Origin: Phylloscopus collybita
Taxonomy: Eukaryota > Chordata > Aves > Passeriformes > Phylloscopidae
Direction: 5' to 3'
DNA length: 64,000 nucleotides
NCBI GenBank assembly: GCA_027886175.1
Contig: JAJNNQ010000029.1
Coordinates: 1,798,001-1,862,000 of the forward strand
In this document: positions 25,820 to 37,404 of the stretch, piece by piece
How positions within the stretch are numbered: the stretch's first letter is position 1
How the letters are laid out: each line of letters begins with the position of its first letter
Made by a program: the position numbers and the translations under genes
Notes under the pieces: generated by a model
What the model was told of the DNA's origin: nothing
Seen by the model: the letters and a program-made list of their open reading frames with translations, nothing else
Database searches by the model: none

Positions 25820-27175
25820 GCCCTGAGGGATAAGGGTCAGGTGAGGAGAAAAGTTAGGCCCACAAACTTTAGGAAAGCAAAATGCCTGCTCTTCAAGGAG
25901 ATGGGCAATAGGATCTTCTAGGACACTGCTCTCAGGGACAAGGAAGTGGAACAGAGCTGGCAGATATTTAAGGAAGTCCTTCATAGAGCATAGAAGCTAG
26001 CAATCCCTAGGAGCAAGAAATCTAGCAACAAAGGCAAGAGACCAGCATGACTGAGGAGGAACCTGCCAGTAAAATTAAATGGAAAGAAACAAATACACAG
26101 GTGGTAAACAAGGTAAACAGAACAGGTGAACAAGGAAGTTTAAAAATGTTGACCTCACTGGTAAACAATGTTGGAAAACTGGTAACAAGGGGTGAGGAGG
26201 AGGCTGAGGTACTCAAGAACATTTTTGAGGAACCTGAATATGTATAAGACTATGGGACCCCATGGGATGCACACCAGAGTCCTGAGGGAATTGGCTGATA
26301 TACTTGCCAAGACATTCTCCATGGTATTTGAAAAGTCTTGGCAGGCAAGTGAAGTCCTAGGTGACGGGAAAGACAGGAAATACTGTACCCATCTTTTAAA
26401 AGGATAGAAGGAGGGACCCTGAGAACTACTGACCTGTGAGCCTCACCTCTGTGCCCAGGAACACCATGGAATAGATCCTCTTAGAAGCCATGCTACGGCA
26501 CATGGAGGACAGAGAGGGAACTCAAGAGAGCCAGCACGGCTCCACCAAGGCCAAGTCCTGCCTGACCAGCATAGGGGTCTTCTACAATGGAATGGCTTCA
26601 GTGGACAAGGGAAAGGCTACAAGTGTCATTTATCTGGACTTCTGGAAAGATTTAGATGTGGTCCCCTACAACATCCTGCTCTCTAAATTGGAAAGAGATG
26701 GATTTGGTGGGTGGGCTGCTAGGTGGTAAAGGAATTGGTTGGATAGTGGCATCCAAAGAGTAGTGGCCAACAGCTCAGAGTCCCAATGGACATCAGTGAC
26801 ACATAGGGTCCCTCAGGAGTCTGTGTTATTAACTGGGTTTCTCCATTCTTATTTAACGTCTTCATTGATGACATAGATAAAGGGATCAAGTGCATGCTCA
26901 GCAAATTTGCAGGTGACATTAAACTGAGTGGTGAATCTGAAGGACAGAATGCCTACCCAGAGGACTTGGACAATTTCAGGGAGAGTGAACCCACACAAAT
27001 CTTATGATGTTCAACAAGACCAAGTGCAAAGTGCTGCACCTGGGTTGGAGCAACCCCCAGTACCAGCATCTGTCTGGGGGATGGACAGATGGAGAGCAGC
27101 CCTGTCAGGAAGGACTTGGGAACGATGGTGGGTGAGAAACTGGACGTGACCAGCAATGTGCAACAAAAGTATCTG
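25820..27175 (+). mobile_element. CR1 LINE internal fragment, sense, degenerate ORF2
   Basis: This is a sense piece of CR1 ORF2 running from the region between endonuclease and reverse transcriptase into the end of the reverse transcriptase. Broken frames show typical CR1 protein blocks. [21 protein letters not shown] is near 26240-26310, [15 protein letters not shown] near 26525-26565 and [14 protein letters not shown] near 26622-26660. These correspond to the 'GPDGIHPRVL', 'SQHGFRKGRSCLTN' and 'YLDFSKAFD' regions of CR1. Many stops and frameshifts interrupt it. Neither the 3' UTR nor the 5' part is present, so it is an old fragment truncated at both ends. Confidence 0.9.
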
Positions 27176-28534
27176 AGATAAGCACTGGGTTCTCAGCACC
27201 AACACTTTTGATCTGCTAATCTCTGCTTACTAGCTCTCACTAATGCTGATGTACACATAAAAGAATAGCCATTTTATAGAATCTGAGGTCTTAGCAGAGG
27301 TTCCTACGCATAAAACAGTGGAGGAAAGTCATAACTGAAGTTAATCTGCATGAAGTTTAGAGGAGTAATTTATGTTTATAAAGTATTTCTACCGTGTGTC
27401 CATGATAACTAAATATATATTTTCTTACCTAGGATAGGAAATTGATTGTGCTGGAAGTGATTTCAATAACATCACCTACATTTGGAACAATTCTTTCTAG
27501 TTACTCATTTTCATGGATTAAATCTCTTAAGTTAAGTGTTTCACAAATGCAATGTAAACATACTGTCTTGATAATACATGTCATAGCAATAAATGAATCA
27601 TCAGTCCTCAGAAGAACCCTGGAATTCTTGAGGTCAAACTGTTTAACAATTGAATATATGACTATGTGCTAATGAAAGAGTAAACAGAAGTATATCAACT
27701 GAATTTCAATTCTAAAACTCTGAATACCTATAATGCATACATAAAATCTGACCCAGACACCTGATGTTTCCATTGTAATCCTTGTAGAAAAGAAGTCATT
27801 ATTAGAGTGCAGTTCATCCTAAAGCAGATGTCTGAAATACTTTAGCCTACTTTTAGATGTACTGATTAAGGTAAGATGGATCACACCCATTAAATGCCTA
27901 TTGATTGAAAAGGGAAGCTAAGACGACAAGGTGAGGTTAGAAAGTAGACTTTCAAAGTTAGGTGAATCTCATCCACAGTATTTTACAAATGCCTTGCAGT
28001 ATATTTAACATGTCTTCATAGTTAACATTGCCTCACTTGTAGTGATCTAAATATTGCTGCAGCTAACCAAAATCCATCCTACATGCAACTCGAAAAACAT
28101 TCTAAAAATTTACTGCCTGAAGTGGTACCAGCAGACTTTTTAAAATAATTTTTTCAAGTTGGCTCATTGATTACGAAAGAAGGATTTATATTTTTCAATG
28201 TATTTCATCCTATTCCCTGCATTTCTGATGTTTATAAGTACATTTTTAGTTCCATAGTCTGGTATGTATATCTGCCACAGAGAAAGTAGATACTGATAAA
28301 CTACACATGAAAAGACTTTTATAACAAAGGAGAAAAACGATGAGCAAAGCAAAGTATCATTTCTCACTGGAAAAAAATCTCTGAGTAGCTAGAGATGTTA
28401 AGGGATATTCATACAAATAATGATCAATTAATTGCTACCTAAAGATATTAAAAGACAGTGTACAAACAATCACTGATTTGGTTTCCAAGAATAATATTGT
28501 AATTTCATACTCCTGGAATTTATGTATTAATGGT
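27176..28534. other. AT-rich unique DNA, no gene seen
   Basis: No gene, RNA or repeat recognised between two CR1 fragments. Confidence 0.55.
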
Positions 28535-30366
28535 AAAAGGAGGGGTAAGACCAACCTTTGTTCTCTATTGGATGTGGGAGGAACTTAGTAACTGCAGATG
28601 AGGAGAAAGCAGAGGTACTTAACGTCTCCTTTGCCTCAGCCTTTAGTGGGAAGACAGCTTGTCTTCAGGACAACTGTCCTCCTGAGTTGGTAGATGGTGT
28701 CAGGGAGAAGAATGGTCCCCCTGTTATTCAGGAGAAGATAGTCAGAGAACTGCTGAGATGCTTGGATGCTTGGATGATCACAAATCTATGGGCCCAGATG
28801 GGATCCATCCCAGGGTGATGAGGGAGCTGGCAGATGAGCTTGTGAAGCTGCTCTCCATCATTTACCAACAGTCCTGGCTCACTGGTGAGGTTCCAGATGA
28901 CTGGAAGCTGGCCAATGTGATGCCCATTCACAAAAAGGGTGGAAAGGAGGATCCTGGCAATTACAGGCCAGTCAGCCTGACCTCAGTACCTGGTAAGGTA
29001 ATGGAGCACTTTATACTGAGTGTCATCACGCAGCACTTACAGGATGGCCAGCACTTACAGACCCAGCCAGCATGGGTTTAGGAGGGGTAGGTCATGTTTG
29101 ACCAACCTGATCTCCTTTTATGACCAGGTGACCTGCCTGGTGGATGCAGGGAAGGCTGTGGATGTTGTCTATTTGGACTTCAGCAAGGCCTTTGACACTA
29201 TCTCCCACAGCACACTCCTGGAAAAGCTGGCAGTCCATGGCTTGGGCAGGAGCACTCTTTGCTGGGTTAGGAACTGGCTGGATGGCCGAGCCCAGAGAGT
29301 GATGGTGAATGGTGCTGCATCCAGCTGGTGGCCAGTCACCAGTGGTGTTCTTCAGGAGTCTGTGCTGGGGCCAGTTCTGTTCAATATTTTTATCGATGAC
29401 ATGGATAAGGGTAGTATTGAGTCTTTCATCGGTAAATTTGCAGATGACACTAAGCTGGGAGCGTGTGTCAATCTGTTGGAAGGTAGGAGGGCTCTGCAGA
29501 GAGACCTGGAATGATTGGATGGGTGGGCAGAGTTTAATAGGATGATAGGATGAAGTTCAATAGGATGAAGTTTAATAAGTCCAAGTGCTGAGTCCTGCAC
29601 TTTGGCCACAATAACCCTCTGCAATGTTATAGGCTGGGGAAGGTGTGGCTGGACAGTGCCCAGGCAGAAAGGGACCTGGGGGCTCTGGTGACAGCAGCTG
29701 AACAGAAGCCAGCAGTGTGCCCAGGTGGCCAAGGAGGCCAAGGCATTCTGGCCTGGATCAGGAATAGTGTAGCCAGCAGGAGCAGGGAGGTCATTCTTCC
29801 TCAGCACTGGTACTCAGCACTGGTGAGGCTGCACCTCAAGTGCTGTGTCCAGCTCTGGGCCCCTCAGTTCAGGAAGGACATTGAGACACTTGAGTGCCTC
29901 CAGAGGAGGCACCGAGGATGGTGAGGGGCTTGGAGCACAAGCCCTGTGAGGAATGACTGAGGGAGCTGGGGTTGTTTAGCCTGGAGAAAAGGAGACTCAG
30001 AGGTGACCCTATCACTCTGAAATTTTCTGAAAGGTAGTTTTAGTCAGGTGGGGGTTGGTCTCTTTCTCCAGGTAGCAATTGACAGAACAAGAGGACACAA
30101 TCTCAAGCTGTGCCAAGGAAAATATTGGTTGGATATTAGGAAAAAAGTTTTTTGCAGACAGGGTGATAAAATACTGTAATTGTCTGTATTCCAGACAGGG
30201 AATTCCACTCCAGGGAGGTGGTGGCATCACCACTCATGATTGTGTTTAAATGAAGACTGGGTGTGGCACTCAGTGCCATGGTTTAGTTGAGGTGCTAGGG
30301 CTGGGTTGGAAGCCATGACCTTGAAGGTCTCTTCCAACCTAGAAATTCTGTGATTCTGTGATTCTG
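28535..30366 (+). mobile_element. CR1 LINE, 5'-truncated, sense, intact 3' end
   Basis: This is the best-preserved CR1 in the window. It begins in the ORF2 linker (LVTADEEKAEVLN), carries most of the reverse transcriptase, and ends in a 3' UTR finishing with tandem GATTCTGT units near 30350-30366. Coding blocks in order are [66 protein letters not shown] and KFADDTKLG, the last holding the catalytic Asp pair. The frame is broken more than once: near 28760, near 29050-29075, and after codon [11 protein letters not shown] near 29512. It was probably inserted by target-primed reverse transcription and is now inactive. CR1 is a host LINE, not a virus. Confidence 0.95.
28758..29514 (+). pseudogene. 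CR1 ORF2 reverse transcriptase, frameshifted
   Basis: Two overlapping open frames (28758-29081 and 29020-29514) give a nearly continuous CR1 reverse transcriptase when read in succession. The first ends in [18 protein letters not shown] and the second picks up as [13 protein letters not shown], so one frameshift lies between about 29040 and 29075. A 12-bp direct repeat, CAGCACTTACAG, sits at 29031-29042 and 29049-29060, right at the break, and suggests a small duplication caused it. The palm motifs YLDFSKAFD (near 29170) and FADDTKLG (near 29437) are intact. In CR1 this enzyme copies the element's RNA at a nicked chromosomal site. Here it cannot be made as one protein. Confidence 0.9.
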
Positions 30367-31710
30367 ATTTGACTTATGAAATTACTCTTTTTCTATCTTT
30401 GACCTCCAATATCATGTTTGCAAAAGAATGTAAGTTATTGCATTTGAAAGCTTATTTTTAATTTATTTTCATGGATCTAAGGTTATTTCCACTGACCTCA
30501 ATATATTTCCCACTAGAGCATTCATAAGGATTGTTGTAAATGTCATGTCATTAAAGTAACTAATTGAAGTAAATTTGCACTCACTCATATAGTTTTTATT
30601 TGCAGAGGAAAAAAGAATGGATTGTATCTTCTGTTTTCCCAGCCTATATTTAGAAATTAGTCAGCTACTGAGCATTTTAATTAGTACGTAAAAATTTTAC
30701 GAGTCAGACTATTTTTCTCTGCAGTTTTAATACCTTCAATCGAAATAGTTATCAATTCACTGAATTATTAAAATCTGTAAGTCAAGAAATGTACCAAAGA
30801 AAAAACTAACTCCACTTTGGGGACTGTAGAATTTACATCAGTAGTGGAGTTGCACTTGTAGTTCTGTGCAGGTGTCTGTGCAACAGTTGAGTTCTACTTG
30901 CGATTAGTTAAATAAGGGGGAAATATATACTTGCTCTTCAAGGTTCACTCAGTAAATCTCTATAAAAATACATTACAATGTCCTCATTTCTGTATTGAAT
31001 TTCTTATGACTTATGAACATTTTTACTATTATTCTTAAATTCAATTATTGTCAGTTTGGGATACTTTTTTCCCGACTAGAATGAACTCCTAAAATGGTTT
31101 CTACATGTTACTTAAGGAAGTTTGATATATAAACAAATAAGTTTGTTTGGAAATAGAACCTAATCATTTGTATCTCTTTAAAATTAAATTTATGATTACT
31201 AAATATTGATTACAGAACTAAATCATTGTTACTTCATGGTCTTTTGGATAAAAGCAGCACATGAATGCAATGTGCATGACTGCTTTGAAACATTAACATT
31301 TCTTTTGGAACTGGATTTAAGAAATACGATGAAGGAAAGGAGGAAGAAACAGACATTTTAAATTTGGGCCAAACTGAAAGGGTCAATCATGATTGAAGAC
31401 AGAAAGTCAGTATATCCTGGGTCTTCACATATCTCATTCTTACTTTAACAGGCACTAATAACTGTCAGCTTAAATTTCATTATTTTATGTTTAAAAAACT
31501 AGTTTACATTAAAAAGTCCACACATCATTTAGTCTGTACGGTATGTCAAAGCCTTACTTCTCTTGGTTCAATATAATATCACCTTCTTATAAAGGCACAA
31601 TGTAATCATTAACTGCATTATGCCATTGCCATTATGTCTTTGTAATGCTATGTTTCTTTCATTCAGGAGACTATTTCAAGGAAGGGGAATCGGATTTAAC
31701 AGTTGTAGTA
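30367..31710. other. AT-rich unique DNA, no gene seen
   Basis: No gene, RNA or repeat recognised. Confidence 0.55.
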
Positions 31711-32046
31711 AGTGACCTTATCTCTCTCTATCGCTTCTGAAAGGAGGTTGTAGCCAGGGGTTGTTGGTCTCATCTCCCAGGTAATTAGTGATAGGATAAG
31801 AAACTGCACAAGCTGCACTGATTGCTAAAAAATATTAGTCACTGAAAGTGTTGCTGGAACAAGTTGCCTAGGGAAGTTGTGGAATCACCATCCCTGAAGT
31901 TGTTTAGGAGATGTGCAGATATGACAATTAAGGGCATGGTTTGACATGGTTTAGTGGTGGACTCAGCAGTTCTAGGTTTATGATTGGTCTTCGTGATCTT
32001 ACAGGTCTTTTCCACCATAAATCATTCTGACTCTGTGATTCTATGC
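31711..32046 (+). mobile_element. CR1 LINE 3' end, sense
   Basis: A sense CR1 3' end of about 335 bp. It has the block TTCTGAAAGGAGGTTGTAGCC, the segment TTGCCTAGGGAAGTTGTGGA, a GGTTTAGTGGTGGACTCAGC block and a final TCTGACTCTGTGATTCTATG tail. Age is moderate, judged by the substitutions. Confidence 0.9.
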
Positions 32047-34138
32047 TTCCATAAAGAATGTGAGAAGAGTGAAATTAAAAAAACATGTTCAGTGGTCATG
32101 TGTTTTTGCATTTGGTTGCAATTGGTTACCTAAAGTTTTCCGCCGTATTTCCAGTGAACTCCAGTGTTTTATTAACTCTTAAAATTCCAGGCAAATTTTT
32201 GAGATTTGTCTGTTGTTGCCTGAATCCATGAAGAAACTACATTTTAAATTTTCTTAAATATTAGCTATAGATATCTAATATCTGTAAAAAATTTTCTGAA
32301 TTTACTGTCAGCTACACCAAAAATTGCCAACCTTAAGTATAACCTTGGTTAATGTTCTGAAATAGTAAAGAAGAACTGCTTTTTAAAGAGTCCAAAATAG
32401 GACATCTTCCTGACCTCTGAAGTGAATATTACATAAATTTACCTATTTGAGTGACATTTCTCATTCAGAAATTTAAGGGAGCTTCAAGATTACTATGTGA
32501 AGATTACAGGAGACTTAAAATCAATTTGATCTTTACAGAACTTTAATATTCCAGCTGTCTCAATCAGCTTTCCAGCAACTTCATTATTTATAGCAAGTCA
32601 TTGAAGTCTACAGCCAAGACAAATGGCAGTCTGAACCCTGTTTTAAACTCCAGCTAAAGCACGGAAACCCACAGAAAAATTGCAGCTGCCTTCCACTTAC
32701 TCTACAGACTTTATTAGAGCTGAACTCTAGTCTATAAGAAAACCACAAATTTACACATTTGACTTCAGGCATTAAGTGGTTCCTAGGAGTCTGAATCATT
32801 CCAAAATCAGATAGGTTACTATTACAAAGATTTGTCCATATCTTGTATGATATCTTGGTATCCTGGAAATTACTTGATACAAGCTGTGGCAAACCACAGC
32901 TAAAATACAAGACAAATCTAAAGTGGATCAAGAGTATATCTATTTTCACATTTTTTAAGATTTGTTTTAAACCTTGATCAGTATGTAATTCTTGAACTTG
33001 TAGCTTTATAATTTAAAAAATCCTGATTATAGAGCATTTTCTCAGGCAATATTGTGCTTATCAGTTTCTTTTTGATACATAGAAAATGTATGAGATCTTG
33101 AATAGTGTCTAGATGAACCAAAAAACAAATAAACAAGCAAATTTGAAAATATATTCTACATATTAATATTATGTACTGGATACCAAAAAGAATTACTTTT
33201 TAAATGCATGTATTGTATAGTACATATATAGTCAAATCTGACTACTCTTACTATTATTCATAATTTACAGTAATTTAAGAATCTTAAATTTATTTTTGGA
33301 TTAGTGTTTTTTTCTCCCTTCCTCAGTGTTTTGGAAATCTGTGGTAGATGCCAACATATATATAAGAACCACTTAAAAAAACCTGTTCCCTGTATGTGAG
33401 TACAAGCTAGTGGTTGCATAAAATAAAGAACAGCACAGAAAATATTGGAATCTAAGTCATTTTACTCTGCTATAAAACAATTTCTTTATGTGAGGTGAAA
33501 GATTTACTAGCACTTCTGGAGAAGTTTTGGATTTCTTTTTTTCTGGCCCCACCCTGCAAAAAGCCTTTCTATGGACTCTAGTAAAATTATTAACTCTAAA
33601 GGGTAGAAAACTGTCTTTGAAAAAGGAAGGATTTACATTTTTAGAACTCCATACCATTGGTCTAAATGCAAGTTGCAAAACCAGAGACAGAAATTCCAGC
33701 TTCCTATAAACTTGCACAAAAGAGGCCAAATTATTCATGATGAAAAATGAAAAGACCTTACAAGAATTTGAACACTAAATTTGTGCAGGATCAAATGACA
33801 GTATTTTAACAGATTTAGCAGAAGAGACTTGGCAAAAGAAATTACAGGAGGGAAGTAAATTTGCAACTTAATCTGAGATTTGATAATGATCTGATACTTC
33901 TGAAAGGAGAACAACTAGCTAATTAAAGGTTCACTTTCATGTGATTCTGCACTCTGACTGCAAATGCAGTCTACATATAATTTAAACTACTTAGATCCGT
34001 GTCCATTACTTAGGAAAATGATTCTGTGGCCAGGACTTCATTATGAATAGATTTAGTTTTTGTGGGTCAATTTGAGACTAACTTTAGAAATGAGCAGTTT
34101 TTGTTAAATGCAAACTTTATAACAAAAATAAATCAAAG
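32047..34138. other. AT-rich unique DNA, no gene seen
   Basis: Open frames of 93-113 codons on the minus strand (32608-32949 and 33457-33738) have no recognisable domain. No repeat was recognised. Confidence 0.5.
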
Positions 34139-34400
34139 AATTTTTAGAGTTGGAAGGGACCTCTGGAGATCAGCTAGTCCAACCCCCCTGCCAAGGCAGT
34201 GCCACCTAGAGCAGGTGAAACAGGGACTCATTCAGGTTGGTTTGGAATATTAGCAGAGGAGAAGGATCACCTCTCTCAACCAGATGGCTACACTTTTTGC
34301 AATGCACCCTAGGATACCATCTGCTCTCTGGGCCTCAAGGACACTGCCAGTTCATGGAAAGCTTGAGATCTGTCAAGAAACCCAGGTCTTTATAAAATAA
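34139..34400 (-). mobile_element. CR1 LINE 3' end, antisense
   Basis: Antisense CR1 3' end beginning AGAGTTGGAAGGGACCTCTG and GTCCAACCCCCCTGCC. It then jumps to a more internal part (GCACCCTAGGATACCATC near 34304, CTGCCAGTTCATGG near 34345), which implies an internal deletion. It is separate from the next antisense CR1, which has its own 3' end at about 34557. Confidence 0.85.
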
Positions 34401-34556
34401 ATGTGTAACAGTTTTAAAGAGCACATAGCCCTTTGAAGTATTTTGGAATAGTTTTATGCCTCAGGTGACAGACTCTTAATAAGAATGTTAGTTGCACTAT
34501 GTTCTGAAATATATAGATAGTGTGATTTACAAATATGCAATGCAATTATTATTAAA

Positions 34557-35985
34557 GAGTCACAGAATCAATCAGGCTGAAAGAAACCTCTGATATCATC
34601 AAGTCCAACCTACGACTGAATACCACAGTGTCAACCAGATGACCATGGCAATAAGTGCCACATCCAGTCTTTCCTTAAACACCTCCAGGGATGCTGACTC
34701 CACCGCCTGCATCATCAGCCCACTGCAATCTCTAGTCACCCTTTCTGTGAAGAAATCCTTCCTAATGTCCAACCTAAACCTCCCCAGGGTAAGCACAAGG
34801 TTATGTTCTCTTGTCCTGTCACTGGTTGCCTGGGAGAACAGGCTGTCCCTGACCTAGAGACATCCTCTTTTCAGGCAGTTGTAGAGAGTGATAAGGTCAC
34901 CCCTGAGCCTCCTTTATTCCAGGCTGAACAACCCCAGCTCCTTCAGCTGCCCCTCATAAGATTTGTGCTCCAGAACCTTAGCTAACTTCATTGCACTTCC
35001 CTGGACATGCTCCAGCACTTCAATGTCTTTCTTGTTGTGAGGGCCCTCAAACTGAACACAGGTTTTGAAGTTTGGCCTCATCAGTTGCCTCAGCTGTGGG
35101 TGAGTACGGGGGACAATCCCTGCCCTGGTCCTGCTGGCCACACTGTTGCTGATACAGACCAGGATGACAATGTCTATTTGTCCACCTGGGCACAGCTGGC
35201 TCGTGTTCAGCCACTGTCAACCAACACCTCCAGGTCCTTTCCTATTGAGCCACTTTCCAGCCACTCTTCCCCAAATAGGTAGCACTCTTTGATGTTGCCT
35301 GGGGTCATGATGACCCAAAGACAGAACCCAGCACTCATACATTTGGCCTTAGCCCATTAATCCAGCCCATGAGGATCCCTCTGTAGAACCTACACTTCGA
35401 GAACCTACTCATTTAGGTGTCATGCTCCCCAAGGGCACACTCAGTCCCTCATTCAGAAAATGTATAAAGATTGAGCAAAACTGGCTCCAACACTGAGCAG
35501 TGTTGGGGAGCAGCCATCAACTGGATTTGTCTCTGGTCACTCTCACTCCATGGACCCAGCCATCCAGCTTGTTTGCTCAGTGAAGAATACTCACTCATCC
35601 AAGCCATAAACAGACAGTTTCTCCTGGAGAATGAATTGAGAAACAGTAGTATAGGCTTTACTAAAATTTAAGTAGGTAACATATTTAATCTTTCCCTTAT
35701 CCACTAGGTGGATCACCTTGACATAGAAGGAAATCAAGTTGTTTAAGCAGAACTTGCCTTTCACAAATCCATGCTGCCTGGGCCTGATCCTCTGATTATT
35801 CTGAACATGCCATGTAATGGCATTCAACATTACCTTCATTGTGGCTTTCCTGGACACTGAGCTCCGACAGGCTCGTAGTTTCCCAGATCCTTCTTCCAAA
35901 CCATCTTGTAGGTGGAGGTCACATCTGCTAATCTCATCAGTTGGGACCTCTCCAGTAAATCCAGTCTGATAGTAAATTATTGTAA
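34557..35985 (-). mobile_element. CR1 LINE, 5'-truncated, antisense
   Basis: The 3' end lies on the left (GAGTCACAGAATCAATCAGG, then AAGTCCAACCTACGACTG). The element runs rightward through the 3' UTR-proximal blocks (ACTGCAATCTCTAGTCACCC, CCCAGCTCCTTCAGC) into ORF2. On the minus strand an open frame at 35899-35591 shows RPRQHGFVKGKFCLNNLISF and YLNFSKAYTTVSQF, the CR1 reverse transcriptase region, with the usual 'DFSKAFD' altered. The copy is degenerate and inactive. Confidence 0.9.
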
Positions 35986-35990
35986 GTGGC

Positions 35991-36345
35991 TGTTATGGTT
36001 TAGGAATAAAGAAATTGTATTTTCCAACTTAGGGTTACCACAGAAACACTCCAAATCATGTACTTCTCACTGCCTCCCTTCCTTCCCCTCCTCCTTCCCC
36101 ATGTAGCAGGCTGGAGAGGAAAACTAGAGGTGCTAAAGTCCATGCATTGGGGTAAGAAGTATTTACTGTAAAAAACAGTAAGACAATGAATACTAACAGT
36201 AACAATATTAATGACAGAGCATGCAAGAAAGAGAGGTACAGTCCCCATTGCTCTTCACATGGAAACCCCTGTGTTTTAGTTTTAACTTTCAACTGGGCAG
36301 AAACACTAAAAATGTTTCAAGTTTGCTGAATTCCATTTGCCAAAA
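35991..36345 (-). mobile_element. Possible truncated long LTR (same class as 41458 and 53744)
   Basis: The left end TGTTATGGTTTAGG resembles the left ends of the long LTRs at 41458 (TGTAATGGTTTGAG) and 53744 (TGTTGTGGGTTTAG). The rest is not alignable by eye. The segment fills the space between an antisense CR1 and the provirus. Orientation is inferred by analogy only. Confidence 0.35.
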
Positions 36346-36351
36346 TCAGTG
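36346..36351. repeat. Provirus target site duplication, left copy
   Basis: TCAGTG directly abuts the left LTR and is repeated at 41454-41459, directly after the right LTR. A 6-bp duplication is the size made by alpha- and betaretrovirus integrases. Confidence 0.85.
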
Positions 36352-37044
36352 TATTAGAAAAGACGCTTGTAGCCCGGCGAGAGAGAAGACCTGAAGATCA
36401 GGACACTCTAGAACACGTGCTTTATTGGTCGTGGGAATGCAGCCTGACTAGGGAAAGGGTCCAGGGATCCAGTGCAAAGTCCAAGAGGGTCCAAGGAAAA
36501 GCAGGCAAAGAGGGCGAACTCTCTGTTACATTCTATTTTAACCCCTTCTATCGTGAATATGCTAATGAATATTAACCAATCACCTCTAGATACAAAACCT
36601 ACAGAATCTACATACAGCCTATGGGAGCTACAACATTATAATACTACTCTACATACCAAAACCTGTGAAACCCACCTTATCTCTTTGTGTCGGGAGAGTA
36701 GGACTTCGGGGTGCAGCTGGGCAAGCTGGGGAATACGGCGGCAAGTTGATGGCAGTTGGCTGGAGTGAAGGCAGCGGTGGTTGCTCTGGAGGGGCTGCGA
36801 CAGGCTGTAGGATGGATGCAGCTTCAGAAAGAAGGCGCAGCCTTTCATTCATCCTTTTGTCTTGTCAGGGGTGTCACTGACCCACCCAGCCAAGGCCTGT
36901 CAGCTGCTTAATCACCTTCTTCCTGTCCATGCTTAAAGCTCAAACTTTGCTTTTAATTCTATCCCTCTTGTGGGTTTCATAGTTTTAGAATCTTTTACTA
37001 TTAAATTATCTCTACAAGGCCTAGCTACTTCATCCTCCCCAACA
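36352..37044 (-). repeat. Provirus 3' LTR, 693 bp, with 148-bp internal copy
   Basis: On the minus strand the LTR runs from TGTTGGGGAGG (at 37044) to ...CTAATA (at 36352). It matches the 5' LTR apart from about 2 percent divergence and one large difference. Where the 5' LTR has GATACCTGAG, this LTR has about 148 bp (36684-36831) identical to 37828-37975 in the Pro/Ala-rich region. The insert lies in U3, upstream of the poly(A) signal AATAAA (minus strand, 36421-36426). Confidence 0.95.
36684..36831 (-). repeat. 148-bp copy of the internal coding region inside U3
   Basis: This stretch is base-for-base identical to 37828-37975, which encodes about 49 residues of the Pro-rich frame (containing LPPYSPACPAAPRSPT). 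It replaces about 10 bp present in the 5' LTR. Both junctions are sharp. The cause is probably a template switch during reverse transcription or a later recombination. Confidence 0.95.
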
Positions 37045-37056
37045 TCTCCCCCGTTC
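37045..37056 (-). promoter_or_regulatory. Polypurine tract
   Basis: Minus-strand GAACGGGGGAGA abuts the TG that starts the 3' LTR at 37044. This is the position and composition expected of the plus-strand DNA primer of a retrovirus. Confidence 0.85.
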
Positions 37057-37404
37057 TGTTGAATCACTAAGATACTGGAAACTCTTATTCATTACTCTTT
37101 TCACACAATGAAGTATACAGGGAACTGCTAATAAAATAACAACTATAACTATTAGAATAATTAAACCTACTTTACAAAGTTCCTTTAGCCAAGGTGCAAA
37201 GCTCAAATTGTCAAAGAAATTGTCTAGCCATGATGGGCTATCTTTAGTAATTTGGTTGGCTAGATCTCTTAAGTCTTGTAACTGTTTTTGGATGGAAATA
37301 GAATGATCAGATAGGTTCATACACCATAACCCTTCAAAATCCTGACATCCATGCCCATGGACTAACAAAAGGTAGTCAAGTAGGACCTGAGGGATAGTAA
37401 TCAT
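37045..37404 (-). pseudogene. env transmembrane subunit fragment
   Basis: An open frame on the minus strand from 37404 runs into the LTR, stopping at 37030. It carries the C-terminal part of a retroviral transmembrane subunit. There is a Cys-containing segment (GCQDFEGLWCMNLSDHS), a heptad-like stretch, a Trp-rich membrane-proximal part, a strongly hydrophobic anchor (VGLIILIVIVVILLAVPCIL) and a short tail. The fusion peptide and most of the N-terminal heptad region are absent. In the Cys motif, the first of the two adjacent cysteines usual in CX6CC is Trp. The frame overlaps the end of the upstream Pro-rich/env frame in another phase, so a deletion joined the surface protein's start to this piece. 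It is not a functional envelope. Similarity to avian alpharetrovirus-type env is my reading of the motifs, not a search result. Confidence 0.75.
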
